64,000 bases of DNA. Origin: Oscillospiraceae bacterium (GTDB lineage Bacteria; Bacillota; Clostridia; Christensenellales; Aristaeellaceae). How positions within the stretch are numbered: the stretch's first letter is position 1; each line of letters opens with the position of its first letter. The position numbers were made by a program, and so were the translations under genes. A model generated the notes under the pieces. The model was not told the DNA's origin. It saw only the letters and a program-made list of their open reading frames with translations, and did no database searches. The stretch covers positions 40,289 through 104,288 of the forward strand of contig JAISZG010000041.1 in assembly GCA_031269355.1 (NCBI GenBank), given 5' to 3'. Shown piece by piece: positions 27,629 through 36,429 of this stretch.

Positions 27629-27695
27629 ATATTGCATGCCGCAGCCTATAACAACTTAATATATTTATATATATCTAAATGAAAGAAGGTTCGTT

Positions 27696-28715
27696 ATGAT
27701 TCTGATACTCAAGCCGAATACGCAGCCTGACGAAGTCGCGCCGATAGAAGCGTTCCTAACCTCTAACGGGATTATCGTTCAGGATATAGTGGGCGAGAGC
27801 ACCCACATGATCGGCATGGCGGGCGATACTACAGGCATATCTGAGGATAAGCTGCTGCGCTTCAATTGCGTGGAGCGAATCGTTCACGTGCAGGAACCTT
27901 ACAAATTGGCGGGGAGAAAATTCCGACCCGCCGACAGCGCGGTTAATATAGCCGGGCGAACCATAGGCGCGGGCGGATTCGAGGTGATCGCCGGGCCTTG
28001 CTCTGTGGAGAATCAAGAACAGATCGTATCAATCGCGAAGGATGTTAAGGCGTCTGGCGCGGGGCTGCTTCGCGGCGGCGCGTTTAAACCGCGCACTTCG
28101 CCTTACGCGTTTCAGGGGTTGGGCTTGGATGGACTGAACCTTTTAAAAATCGCACGTGAACAGACGGGCTTGCCTATAGTAACGGAAATTATGTCGCAGG
28201 AGTATATAGACGTGTTTGCGAGGGATGTGGACGTAATACAGGTCGGCGCGCGAAATATGCAGAATTTTACACTTCTGCGGCTGGTGGGCGAAATGCGGAA
28301 GCCCGTTCTGCTAAAGCGCGGTCTATCCTCTACTCTCGTCGAGCTGCTGATGGCCGCCGAATATGTGATGTCCGGCGGCTGCACGCAGGTAATACTTTGC
28401 GAGCGCGGCATTCGCACGTTTGAAACGGCGACGCGCAACACGCTCGATCTGTCCGCGATACCGGTGCTCAAATCGCGTTCGCATCTGCCAGTTGTGATAG
28501 ATCCGTCTCACGCAACGGGCTATTGGCAGTTGGTCGCGCCCATGTCGCTAGCCGCAGTCGCTGCCGGTTGCGACGGGCTTATAATCGAGGTTCATAATCA
28601 TCCTGAAAAGGCGCTGTGCGACGGCGCGCAATCAATAACGCCCGGCCAATTTTCTGAATTGATGGACAAAATAAAAAGGATACGCGATATTGTGCGGCCT
28701 ACGGTATCTACATAA
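27696..28715 (+). CDS. aroF: 3-deoxy-7-phosphoheptulonate synthase (type I-beta with regulatory domain)
   Basis: 339-residue DAHP synthase, first step of the shikimate pathway: condenses PEP and erythrose-4-phosphate. Residues 1-75 form the ferredoxin-like regulatory domain found in Thermotoga-type enzymes (MILILKPNTQPDEVAPIEAF), which binds Tyr/Phe for feedback inhibition in that family. The catalytic barrel shows VIAGPCSVENQEQI, LLRGGAFKPRTSPYAFQGLG, VGARNMQNF, LLKRGLSST and PVVIDPSHATG. AAGAAGG precedes ATG 27696. With tyrA downstream and the tyrosine attenuator upstream, this is a tyrosine-controlled isozyme. Confidence 0.95.
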   Translation: MILILKPNTQPDEVAPIEAFLTSNGIIVQDIVGESTHMIGMAGDTTGISEDKLLRFNCVERIVHVQEPYKLAGRKFRPADSAVNIAGRTIGAGGFEVIAGPCSVENQEQIVSIAKDVKASGAGLLRGGAFKPRTSPYAFQGLGLDGLNLLKIAREQTGLPIVTEIMSQEYIDVFARDVDVIQVGARNMQNFTLLRLVGEMRKPVLLKRGLSSTLVELLMAAEYVMSGGCTQVILCERGIRTFETATRNTLDLSAIPVLKSRSHLPVVIDPSHATGYWQLVAPMSLAAVAAGCDGLIIEVHNHPEKALCDGAQSITPGQFSELMDKIKRIRDIVRPTVST

Positions 28716-28754
28716 ACATATATCGCGACGGTATCTACATAAACATATATTGCG
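28701..28754. repeat. 27 bp tandem duplication across the aroF 3' end
   Basis: Two adjacent 27 bp copies beginning ACGGTATCTACATAAACATA (28701-28727 and 28728-28754) differ at one base. The first contains the last codons and stop of aroF; the second is non-coding and runs into the tyrA ribosome site. Most simply a recent local duplication. Confidence 0.9.
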
Positions 28755-28771
28755 GAGGTTATTAAATCATT

Positions 28772-29638
28772 ATGAACGAACAGGAGCGGCCGTTTGTTAT
28801 ATCGATATTGGGCGTCGGATTGATGGGCGGATCGTTGGCGATGGCGCTTCGCGGTTTTGGAGCGAACCGCCGCGCGCTGCATATCATCGGCTATGATCCA
28901 GTATCCGCCGCCGACGCGCTGGCGCTGCGCGCGATAGACGAAGCCGCCGCCACGCCGGAACAGGCCGTGCAAAACGCCGACGTCGTGTTTTATTGTTCAA
29001 GTCCAAATTCGATACTGCGCAATATGCGGGATACCTTTTCATATATGAAGTCTGGCTGCGTCGCAAGCGACATATGCGGCGTAAAAACTGAGCTGCTCGA
29101 GTTTATCGAGAACGAGATGCCCAGATCGCTTCATTATGTGGGCATACATCCGATGGCCGGCCGGGAAAACAGCGGATTCATAAACGCATCCGCAGAGCTT
29201 TACATGAACGCAGGATTCCTGCTTATCCCGTCCAGGCGCGCGCCGGAAACCGCAGTGCGGCTGATGCGCGATATTTGCGTTCATATAGGAGCGCGGCGCG
29301 TGCTGGTTAATACGGCTGAGGAGCACGACCGCATAATCGGATATACAAGCGATCTGATGCACATTGCCGCGACCGCGCTGTGCGAAGAATATCCGCCCAA
29401 TATGACGATGGCGCATACGGCTGGCGCGTTTCGCGACTGCACCCGGGTCGCGCATATCGACGCGGAACTATGGACCGAGCTTCTTCTGCTCAACGGCGAG
29501 CGCGTCCGCCCCCACCTTAGGCGATTCATTCAATCTCTCGAATCGTTTGAGCGCGCTCTCGCGTCGGAGGATGCGGCAGCGCTGCGCGATCTGCTTTCCA
29601 CTGCGGCGGCAAATAAAGAGGCGATGCAGCGCCTATAA
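28772..29638 (+). CDS. tyrA: prephenate dehydrogenase
   Basis: 288 residues. N-terminal Rossmann motif ISILGVGLMGGSLAMALRGFG, then VVFYCSSPNSIL, DICGVKTELLEFI, and the substrate-site HPMAGRENSGF. It converts prephenate to 4-hydroxyphenylpyruvate with NAD(P)+, the committed step to tyrosine. No ACT domain is fused, so allosteric control is probably limited and the upstream attenuator and AroF regulatory domain carry the control. GGAGG lies about 12 bases before ATG 28772, a long spacing. 56 bases after aroF. Confidence 0.93.
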   Translation: MNEQERPFVISILGVGLMGGSLAMALRGFGANRRALHIIGYDPVSAADALALRAIDEAAATPEQAVQNADVVFYCSSPNSILRNMRDTFSYMKSGCVASDICGVKTELLEFIENEMPRSLHYVGIHPMAGRENSGFINASAELYMNAGFLLIPSRRAPETAVRLMRDICVHIGARRVLVNTAEEHDRIIGYTSDLMHIAATALCEEYPPNMTMAHTAGAFRDCTRVAHIDAELWTELLLLNGERVRPHLRRFIQSLESFERALASEDAAALRDLLSTAAANKEAMQRL

Positions 29639-29720
29639 CCCGCTATCTCGCGCTTTGAAATATGCCTAGGTCGACGAACCTTGACGAGCGTTTCCCTGAA
29701 TCCCCCTCAATAAAGGAGAA

Positions 29721-29780
29721 GCGCCTCTCCAAACGAACCGGACTCATTTCGAATCCGCCGAACCCGTTTGAAGAGGCGCC
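29721..29780. terminator. large inverted repeat between convergent genes
   Basis: GCGCCTCTCCAAACG (29721-29735) pairs with CGTTTGAAGAGGCGC near 29765-29779 over 14 of 15 positions. A smaller CGGA/TCCG stem lies within. It separates convergent tyrA and the M16 peptidase gene and probably terminates one or both. There is no long T-run, so efficiency is uncertain. Confidence 0.5.
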
Positions 29781-29791
29781 CGAATAACCCG

Positions 29792-31045
29792 TCAGCCCTT
29801 AAGCCACTCCAGCGGCATTCGTTCCGCTTCTCTGCCGACGACCGACACGCCGTGCGGCTTGAGCAAAGTTTCTCCCGCTATACGCATCACATCATCCGGC
29901 GTAACCTTCGCGATAGCCGCCAGCACCTGCTCTTCAGTGCGCACTCGCCCAAGCAGCAGCAGGCTCCTTCCGATGTTGGACATGCGCGACGATGAGCTTT
30001 CCAGCCCCAATATTATGCTGCCCTTAAGCTGTTCGCGCGCCATATCGAATTCTTCCGGACGGATGCCATCCGCCATAAGGCGCATTGCCTCGCGGTGCAG
30101 CTGATCAAGAACCATTTCCACATGCTGCATGGAGGTTCCCGCATACATAGTGAACAGCCCGCATCCCGGATACGTGGTCGGGTAGCTGTATACGGAATAC
30201 GCCATGCCCAGTTCCTCGCGAATCCGCTGGAACAATCGAGAGGACATGCCGCCTCCAAACAAATTATTGAGTATCGACATCGGATACACATCATCGCTGC
30301 CAAGCGGCACGCCGGGAAAGCCAAGGCACAGATGAATCTGCTCGATATCCTTGGTGCGCGCGATATGATCGGCATGGAAGCACGCGGCGGCCTCCGGCAG
30401 CGTCGGCGGTTCGGCGGATTTCCACCCGCCCAGATATTTTTCGACAAGATCGGACAGCGCGTCCTTCGGGAAATTTCCCGCAATGGAAACTACGCAGTTA
30501 TTAGGCCGATAATGCGCGGCGCGATATTTATAAAGGTCGTCGCGCGTGTACGCCGCAATACCGGTCGAACGCCCGAGTATAGGTTGCGCTAAAGGGTTCC
30601 CCTGAAACACGGTTTCCAGCAGCAGATCGTGTACGAGATCTTCCGGCGCGTCCTCTAGCATAGCTATCTCTTCGAGTATCACGCCGCGCTCCTTGTTAAG
30701 CTCCGCTTCCGTAAGCGTCGCGTTAAGCGCGAGATCGCTGAGCACGTCCAGCGCGACGTTTAGATGTTCGTCGATCACCTTCGCGTAGAAGCATGTGCAT
30801 TCCTTGGAAGTAAACGCGTTGATCTGCCCACCGATAGCGTCCATGGATTCGGCGATATCCCGCGCGCTGCGGCGCTCCGTTCCCTTAAACAGCATATGTT
30901 CAAGGAAATGGGACAATCCGTTTTCCTTCGGATGCTCGTGCATGGAGCCGGTGCCTATCCAAAGCCCCACCGATACCGAACGCACATGAGGTATATGCTC
31001 GCTGATCAAGCGCAGACCGTTTTGCAGTTTAACAATCTCGTACAT
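29792..31045 (-). CDS. M16 family zinc metalloprotease (YmxG/MlpA-like)
   Basis: 417 residues. Inverted zinc motif HFLEH at residues 46-50 within ENGLSHFLEHMLFKGTERRS, with the downstream glutamate in RGVILEEIAMLEDAPEDLV. The C-terminal M16 half shows FGGGMSSRLFQRIREELGMAYSVYS. Single-length M16 proteases form dimers and cut small peptides. The position directly after pnp matches many Firmicutes, where this gene is mlpA/ymxG. 49 bases after pnp, AAAGGA before ATG 31045. Confidence 0.94.
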   Translation of the reverse strand: MYEIVKLQNGLRLISEHIPHVRSVSVGLWIGTGSMHEHPKENGLSHFLEHMLFKGTERRSARDIAESMDAIGGQINAFTSKECTCFYAKVIDEHLNVALDVLSDLALNATLTEAELNKERGVILEEIAMLEDAPEDLVHDLLLETVFQGNPLAQPILGRSTGIAAYTRDDLYKYRAAHYRPNNCVVSIAGNFPKDALSDLVEKYLGGWKSAEPPTLPEAAACFHADHIARTKDIEQIHLCLGFPGVPLGSDDVYPMSILNNLFGGGMSSRLFQRIREELGMAYSVYSYPTTYPGCGLFTMYAGTSMQHVEMVLDQLHREAMRLMADGIRPEEFDMAREQLKGSIILGLESSSSRMSNIGRSLLLLGRVRTEEQVLAAIAKVTPDDVMRIAGETLLKPHGVSVVGREAERMPLEWLKG

Positions 31046-31094
31046 GCGATCCTTTCACGCGATCAATACAACCGCGTCCGGTTTTGTAAGCGCG

Positions 31095-33254
31095 TTAACG
31101 CCTGGGCGGCCTGGGTCTGTTGAAGTCGCCGCCGCTGCGCGGAGGCGGACGGCGCACAACATCGCCGCCTGTATAGGATATGTCGTTTCGCACGAGATTA
31201 ATTCGCCCCTGCGAATCCACTTCGCTAACGCGCACTTCAAACTCGTCGCCAATCTTAACGACATCCTCCACTTTTTCGACCCGCGTATTCGAAAGCTTCG
31301 ATATGTGTATCATTCCATCCTTGCCCGGCGCGAATTCTACGAACGCGCCAAACGACATCAATCGAACCACTTTGCCCATAAACACATCGCCCACGGCGAC
31401 ATCCTTGGCTATGGCTTCGATTATGCGGCGCGCCTTGAGAGCGGCCTCGTCGTCAGATGTGGATATGAACACCCGTCCATCGTCCTCGATATCAATTTTT
31501 ACGCCCGTATCGGCTATGATTTTGTTGATCACCTTGCCTCCGGAGCCGATCACCTCGCGAATCTTATCCGGATGAATCGTAAAGCTGGTTATCTTTGGCG
31601 CGTATTTGGATAGCTGCTCACGCGGCTGAGCGAGCGTTTCCAGCATCTTTTCCAATATATGCAGCCGCCCGTCTAGCGCCTGCCTGAGCGCCTGGCGCAG
31701 TATGGGTTCGTCGATTCCTTTGATTTTTATATCCATTTGAATAGCGGTAATGCCGTTCATCGTGCCCGCTACTTTGAAATCCATATCTCCAAGGAAATCT
31801 TCCAGACCCTGTATATCCGTAAGCACCGCGACATTGCCGGATTCGGCGTCCTTTATCAATCCCATCGCGACGCCGGCGACGGGCGCCTTGATCGGCACTC
31901 CCGCGTCCATCAGCGAAAGCGTAGACGCGCAAACGCTTGCCTGGGACGTGGAACCGTTCGACGAAAGAACCTCGCTCACAAGCCGTATAGCGTATGGGAA
32001 TGTTTCCTCCGATGGTATCATCGGAAGCAGCGCGCGTTCCGCAAGCGCGCCGTGCCCTATCTCCCGGCGGCCCGGAGAGCGCATCCTTCCCGCTTCGCCC
32101 GTTGAATACGCCGGGAAGTTATAATGATGCATATATCTTTTTGTCTCTTCGTTCGTAAGACCGTCCAGGTTTTGCACCTCGCGCATCGAGCCAAGCGTCG
32201 TAACCGTTAACGCCTGCGTTTCTCCGCGAGTGAATATGGCGGAGCCGTGCGGCCGCGGCAACACGCCCACCTCGCACCAAATGGGGCGAACCTGCGTTAG
32301 CGAACGCCCGTCGGGGCGCACGCCTTCCTCCAGGATGCGCTTGCGCATTATTTTCTTATTCAGCTGATATATCGCGTCGTCTACCTCGCCGAGGCGGTTT
32401 GCGAATTGCTCCGCGAAATGCTCGCGAGTTTCGCGCTTTACCTGCTCCTCGCGCACCTGGCGCTCGTGCCTGTCGAACGTGGCGAACGCCCATTCGCATT
32501 TCTCGTAGGCGAATTCGCGAACGGCTTCCTCAACATCCTTGCCGGTTACATAAAGCGTAAACTCGCGCTTAGGCTTTCCAATCTCTTCAACTATCTTTTC
32601 CTGAAACGCTACCGCTTTTTTTATCTCCTCGTGAGCCAGCAGTATGCCGTCCAGCATCACCTGCTCGCTTACTTCGTTCGAACCCGCTTCTACCATAAGC
32701 ACGGCTTCCTTTGTACCCGCGACTGTCAGGTGCAAATCGGACGCGAGCCTCTGCGCGTCGTCCGGATTCACCACATATTCTCCGTTTACCCGGCCTATCA
32801 CCGCCGCGCCCACCGGTCCTCCAAACGGAATATCCGAAACGCAAAGCGCGATGGACGCGCCAAGCATCGCGGGAATTTCAGGCGGAACGTTCGTATCCAC
32901 GGACAGCGCTGTCGCGACTACCTGCACGTCGTTTCTCATGCCTTTAGGAAAAAGCGGGCGGATAGGCCGGTCGATAAGCCGGCTTGTAAGCGTCGCCTTT
33001 TCAGTCGGACGTCCTTCTCGCCTAATCCAGCCGCCTGGAATGCGGCCTACCGCGTATAGCTTTTCTTCATAATCGCAGCTTAGCGGAAAGAAGTCTTGTC
33101 CCTCGCGAGCGGTATCGGAAGCGGTCGCGCAAACGAGTATGGCGGTATCGTCCAGCCGAACCAGCACTGAACCGCCCGCCTGCTGCGCGTAGCGGCCAAA
33201 CTCCATTGTCAGCTTGCGTCCGGCAAAATCAGTTGTAAATATCCTTGGTTCCAT
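31095..33254 (-). CDS. pnp: polyribonucleotide nucleotidyltransferase
   Basis: 719 residues, normal length. Two RNase PH domains (GRFAQQAGGS-like start, GRIPGGWIRREGRPTEKATL; second copy with GRREIGHGALAERALLPMIP), then KH (IHPDKIREVIGSGGKVINKI) and S1 (GDVFMGKVVRLMSFGAFVEF). A phosphorolytic 3'-5' exonuclease in RNA turnover. A short Arg/Pro-rich tail (RRPPPRSGGDFNRPRPPRR) ends the protein. AAGGAG precedes ATG 33254. The leader between rpsO and pnp holds two hairpins that may control it. Confidence 0.97.
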   Translation of the reverse strand: MEPRIFTTDFAGRKLTMEFGRYAQQAGGSVLVRLDDTAILVCATASDTAREGQDFFPLSCDYEEKLYAVGRIPGGWIRREGRPTEKATLTSRLIDRPIRPLFPKGMRNDVQVVATALSVDTNVPPEIPAMLGASIALCVSDIPFGGPVGAAVIGRVNGEYVVNPDDAQRLASDLHLTVAGTKEAVLMVEAGSNEVSEQVMLDGILLAHEEIKKAVAFQEKIVEEIGKPKREFTLYVTGKDVEEAVREFAYEKCEWAFATFDRHERQVREEQVKRETREHFAEQFANRLGEVDDAIYQLNKKIMRKRILEEGVRPDGRSLTQVRPIWCEVGVLPRPHGSAIFTRGETQALTVTTLGSMREVQNLDGLTNEETKRYMHHYNFPAYSTGEAGRMRSPGRREIGHGALAERALLPMIPSEETFPYAIRLVSEVLSSNGSTSQASVCASTLSLMDAGVPIKAPVAGVAMGLIKDAESGNVAVLTDIQGLEDFLGDMDFKVAGTMNGITAIQMDIKIKGIDEPILRQALRQALDGRLHILEKMLETLAQPREQLSKYAPKITSFTIHPDKIREVIGSGGKVINKIIADTGVKIDIEDDGRVFISTSDDEAALKARRIIEAIAKDVAVGDVFMGKVVRLMSFGAFVEFAPGKDGMIHISKLSNTRVEKVEDVVKIGDEFEVRVSEVDSQGRINLVRNDISYTGGDVVRRPPPRSGGDFNRPRPPRR

Positions 33255-33282
33255 TATTGTCTCCTTTCGGGTACTCGGATCG

Positions 33283-33351
33283 GGGGTGCTGAGGAAAGCG
33301 CGGCGGGAAATCCATAGTTTGGATTGAATAACGCGGCTTCCTCAACACCCC
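33283..33351 (-). promoter_or_regulatory. long imperfect hairpin in the pnp leader
   Basis: Arms 33283-33302 and 33332-33351 are complementary over about 17 of 20 positions (GGGGTG/CACCCC, TGAGGAA/TTCCTCA), with an apical ATCCA/TGGAT stem (33310-33324). No T-run follows on the minus strand. In E. coli an RNase III-cut hairpin at this place allows PNPase autoregulation; a similar role here is possible but unproven. Confidence 0.5.
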
Positions 33352-33359
33352 GCATAAAC

Positions 33360-33390
33360 AAGCCGCCGTTGTCCGGTTCAGCGGCGGCTT
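33360..33390 (-). terminator. hairpin after rpsO
   Basis: AAGCCGCCG (33360-33368) and CGGCGGCTT (33382-33390) form a 9 bp stem. On the minus strand it is followed by GTTTAT, a weak U-tract, so partial termination with read-through into pnp is likely. Confidence 0.5.
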
Positions 33391-33446
33391 GGCTCGGAAC
33401 AAATATCACGATCTTTATATTTGATCGCCCTAGGCGTTAACCCGCG

Positions 33447-33710
33447 TTACTTGCGCAGGCCCAAGCTTGAGATAAGCGTCCGGTAGCGTTCGATATCGGT
33501 ATCATGAAGGTAGCCGAGCATTCCCCTGCGCTGACCGACCATCAGCAGTAGTCCGCGGCGGGAGTGGTGATCTTTCTTATGCGTCTTCAAATGTTCGTTG
33601 AGGTGGTTGATCCGCTCTGTCAGCAGAGCTACCTGCACTTCTGCGGAGCCGGTGTCGCCGTCATGGCGCGCATACTTGCTAATGATTTCCAGTTTCTTTT
33701 CTTTTTCCAT
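33447..33710 (-). CDS. rpsO: 30S ribosomal protein S15
   Basis: 87 residues, normal for S15. Signature [20 protein letters not shown] followed by [19 protein letters not shown]. Binds 16S rRNA helices 20-22 and organises the central domain. GGAGG precedes ATG 33710 by 11 bases. A leader of about 90 nt with three small hairpins may carry S15 autoregulation. The rpsO-pnp-M16 order is typical of Firmicutes. Confidence 0.98.
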   Translation of the reverse strand: MEKEKKLEIISKYARHDGDTGSAEVQVALLTERINHLNEHLKTHKKDHHSRRGLLLMVGQRRGMLGYLHDTDIERYRTLISSLGLRK

Positions 33711-34046
33711 ATTGGTTGGAACCTCCGCTAATTATTACCAATCGCCGCAATCTAGGTATTGCGTTGGAGAATCGCAAAACCGAGAGCGCGGTTCATTTGG
33801 ATTATCATATTATAACATGCCCTCATTCGAATGTAAATACGCGCGGGAAACACGCCGTACGCAATAATATAATAATATTATAAATATAATTTTTTTATAA
33901 TCTTATGCGAACCTTGGCCAACCCCTTGAACCAATATCGCGCAAAAGGCCTGGCGGCGCTCCATTTTTTGTCATATATCCGACATCGGGAGCCGCCAACT
34001 TTAATTACGGCGGCTCTAAGTATTAAGAACGGATACTCCCCGCGCT
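33711..34046. other. intergenic region between rpsO and the aminotransferase gene
   Basis: No gene is seen. It holds the rpsO leader, with possible small stems AACC/GGTT, TTGCG/CGCAA and GCAAT/ATTGC, and the rpsO promoter. A very AT-rich tract lies at about 33862-33905. A GAGCCGCC/GGCGGCTC hairpin (33989-33996 with 34009-34016) probably terminates the dehydrogenase-aminotransferase operon. Confidence 0.6.
33809..33837 (-). promoter_or_regulatory. rpsO promoter
   Basis: Minus strand TTTACA (33837-33832), 17 bases, perfect TATAAT (33814-33809). Confidence 0.8.
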
Positions 34047-35228
34047 TTAAAACCCGCGCGCGAACTCCGCGATGCGACCGACCGCTTCCTGCAGTTTCGA
34101 GCGTTCGGTCGCGTATGATATGCGAATATAATTTGAAAAGCCGTCTCCGAAGCCATCGCCCGGCACTACGCTTACTTGATATCGATTGAGCAGCTCCGAC
34201 GCGAACGCCTCGCCTGAAAGACCCGTGCCGCTCACGTTCGCAAACAGATAGAACGCGCCTTGAGGCGTCAAAAAATTAATAGTCGGCACGTTCTTCAGCG
34301 CGCCTATCAGTATTTTGCGCCGCTCGTCAAACTCCAAACGCATGGCTTCCACTGCGGCTTCCGTTTCCGGATCGTCCATCGCTTGAGCGAGTCCCGCTTG
34401 AATAAACGTGTTGCCGCTGGTACTTGCGTATTGATGAACCTTCAACAGGCTCGTAGCGAGCGGCTCCGGAGCCGCAAGCCAGCCGACCCTCCATCCCGTC
34501 ATAGCGTATGTCTTTGAGAAGCCGCCCAATACGACGGTTCGCTCGCGCATGCCCTTTACGCTCGACATCGAGTAAAACGTTGAATCGTACGCGAGGCGCG
34601 CGTATATCTCGTCCGAAAATACATATAGATCATATTCAACGGCGATATCGCGGATCAATTCGAGCGCCTTTGCAGAATATACCGCTCCCGTCGGATTACA
34701 GGGATTGTTCAAAACGATAAGCTTCGTGCGCGGGGTGATAGCGGCGCGCAGTTCGTCCGCGTCCGGTTCGAAGCCATTCTTCATACTCACAGGCACGCAA
34801 ACCGGCTTTGCGCCGCACAAATAAACGCTGTTAACATAACTCAAAAAAGCGGGGGTAAATATCACCGCCTCGTCGCCGGGATCAAGCGTAGCCGCCATCG
34901 CGTGCTGAATTCCCTCCGCACCGCCCATTGTCAGCAAAATTTCATTAACGCCGTACGCGGTTCCGGCGGAGCGCAGTATCGACCGCGCGATCTTTTCGCG
35001 AAGAAGCGGATCGCCTCTATTCGATCCGTAGTGAGTTTTATTTTCCAGCAGCGCGCGAATTACAGCCTGTTTGATGGGCTCCGGCGTGTTAAAATCAGGT
35101 TCGCCTACGTTTAAGGAGATAACGTCGACGCCCTTGGCGCGAAGCGCGGCGACTTGCTCCATAACGGTTCGGATGGATGAAAACCGTACGTCGGCCAGGC
35201 GCCTCGCAGGTTTCGCGCGGCGCTCCAT
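34047..35228 (-). CDS. class I/II PLP-dependent aminotransferase (AspAT-like)
   Basis: 393 residues. Motifs: ISLNVGEPDFNTPEPI, LNNPCNPTGAVYS, VFSDEIYARLAY, the PLP lysine in GGFSKTYAMTGWRVGW, and the substrate arginine in NYIRISYA. Similar to the Ib subgroup of aspartate aminotransferases and related enzymes. ATG 35228 overlaps the stop of the dehydrogenase gene (TGATG), with GGAGGG seven bases upstream. A 2-hydroxyacid dehydrogenase plus an aminotransferase suggests interconversion of a hydroxy, keto and amino acid; the exact substrate is unknown. Confidence 0.9.
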   Translation of the reverse strand: MERRAKPARRLADVRFSSIRTVMEQVAALRAKGVDVISLNVGEPDFNTPEPIKQAVIRALLENKTHYGSNRGDPLLREKIARSILRSAGTAYGVNEILLTMGGAEGIQHAMAATLDPGDEAVIFTPAFLSYVNSVYLCGAKPVCVPVSMKNGFEPDADELRAAITPRTKLIVLNNPCNPTGAVYSAKALELIRDIAVEYDLYVFSDEIYARLAYDSTFYSMSSVKGMRERTVVLGGFSKTYAMTGWRVGWLAAPEPLATSLLKVHQYASTSGNTFIQAGLAQAMDDPETEAAVEAMRLEFDERRKILIGALKNVPTINFLTPQGAFYLFANVSGTGLSGEAFASELLNRYQVSVVPGDGFGDGFSNYIRISYATERSKLQEAVGRIAEFARGF

Positions 35229-36229
35229 CAAACCACCCTCCGATCGAAGTAACGAATTTCATCGAACAGGTTGAACGAGTCCGGCCTGTTTACGGGATGG
35301 GATACCTCACGCCCTTCAAGCACCTCGAGTATCCCGCTTGCTGCGGTTGTCGCCATACGCACCAGCGACTCCTCCGTAAACGCTGCGGAATGCGGCGAGA
35401 CGATTACGTTATCCATTCGAAGCAGCGGATTTTGGGGATCGGGTTTTCCGCTCGCGAATACGTCGAGCGCCGCTCCCGCCAATTTACCCGTTTGAAGAAG
35501 TTCGATCAGCGCCGCTTCATCCACCACCTCGCCCCTCGCTGTGTTTAACAAAAAGGCCGTCGGCTTCATCAAACCTAGCAGTTCCCTCGATATTAATCCT
35601 GCCGTTTGATTGTTTAGCGGCACGTGCAGCGTGACAAAATCCGATTGACTCATTATTTCCTTTAGGCTATCCGTATAGCGCACGCCCTCGAGCGGCAGCC
35701 CGTCTTTGGGCTTGCGTTTATATACGAGCACGTTCATGCCAAATCCCATGGACGCCTTCCGCGCGACCAGCATCCCGATGCGCCCTGATCCCACCACGCC
35801 CAGCGTGCGGTTTTCCAGGTCGATTCCTATTACGGAATGCCTCGCGCCCCAGTCGCCCGCATGCAGACGATCATTATATTCTACAGACTTTTTTGCTAAC
35901 ATCAACAATTGGCACATCGCGTATTCCGCTACGGATACGGAGTTTGCGCCTGGCGCGTTCGTCACCCATATTCCCCTGCGCGTCGCCTCTTCCACGTCGA
36001 TTCCATCCACGCCCACGCCGTGCATTGAGATCACCTTCAGCATCGGCGCGGCATCCATTACTCTCGCGCCGATTTGCCCGGTGCGGGTCAGCAGCCCCTC
36101 CTGATCCGCGACTGCCGCTAGTATCTTTTCCTCGTCCACCGAATCAAGAACGGTTACGTCGCAGCCATGCCGTTTGAGCAATTGGATGCCGGCGTCGTGT
36201 ATTTTCTCAGTGAGAAGCACTTTGTGCAA
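35228..36229 (-). CDS. D-2-hydroxyacid dehydrogenase (SerA-like, no ACT domain)
   Basis: 333 residues. Rossmann motif LGVVGSGRIGMLVARKASMG, catalytic Arg in LLNTARGEVVDEAAL, Glu in the following segment, and His in IVSPHSAAFTEESL. The early MLKVISMHGVGVDGIDVEEA matches phosphoglycerate-dehydrogenase-like enzymes, but the C-terminal regulatory domain is absent. The start is TTG 36229, seven bases after AAGGAGG. First gene of a two-gene operon, divergent from a PucR-type regulator. Confidence 0.9.
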   Translation of the reverse strand: MHKVLLTEKIHDAGIQLLKRHGCDVTVLDSVDEEKILAAVADQEGLLTRTGQIGARVMDAAPMLKVISMHGVGVDGIDVEEATRRGIWVTNAPGANSVSVAEYAMCQLLMLAKKSVEYNDRLHAGDWGARHSVIGIDLENRTLGVVGSGRIGMLVARKASMGFGMNVLVYKRKPKDGLPLEGVRYTDSLKEIMSQSDFVTLHVPLNNQTAGLISRELLGLMKPTAFLLNTARGEVVDEAALIELLQTGKLAGAALDVFASGKPDPQNPLLRMDNVIVSPHSAAFTEESLVRMATTAASGILEVLEGREVSHPVNRPDSFNLFDEIRYFDRRVV

Positions 36230-36378
36230 GATAAATCCTCCTTATCGTCACTCTTTGCATGAAAACGCGATAAATCATTAAATAAATGCATGAAAACAGC
36301 TCTGTGGCGTCGTTATGATTATATCGGGGCGGCACGGGATACGTAAGCGACATTCTGCGCCAAATCGCGCGGAAATAC

Positions 36379-36393
36379 TGGACATATTGTCCA
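36379..36393. promoter_or_regulatory. 15 bp palindrome in the divergent intergenic region
   Basis: TGGACA-TAT-TGTCCA is a perfect inverted repeat, about 37 bases before the PucR-family start and 150 bases before the dehydrogenase gene. It is a good candidate operator for the regulator; a TATAAT for the dehydrogenase operon lies at about 36327-36332 on the minus strand. Confidence 0.45.
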
Positions 36394-36429
36394 TAGATCG
36401 TGCACCTTGAACATGGGAGGAGCGTCCGC

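Noticed and set aside
27412..27695. T-box or other riboswitch before aroF
   Set aside because: No T-box core sequence. The leader ORF with tyrosine codons and the terminator/antiterminator geometry explain the region better.
32406..33059. 217-codon plus-strand frame
   Set aside because: Antisense to the RNase PH domains of pnp; no ribosome site or family motif.
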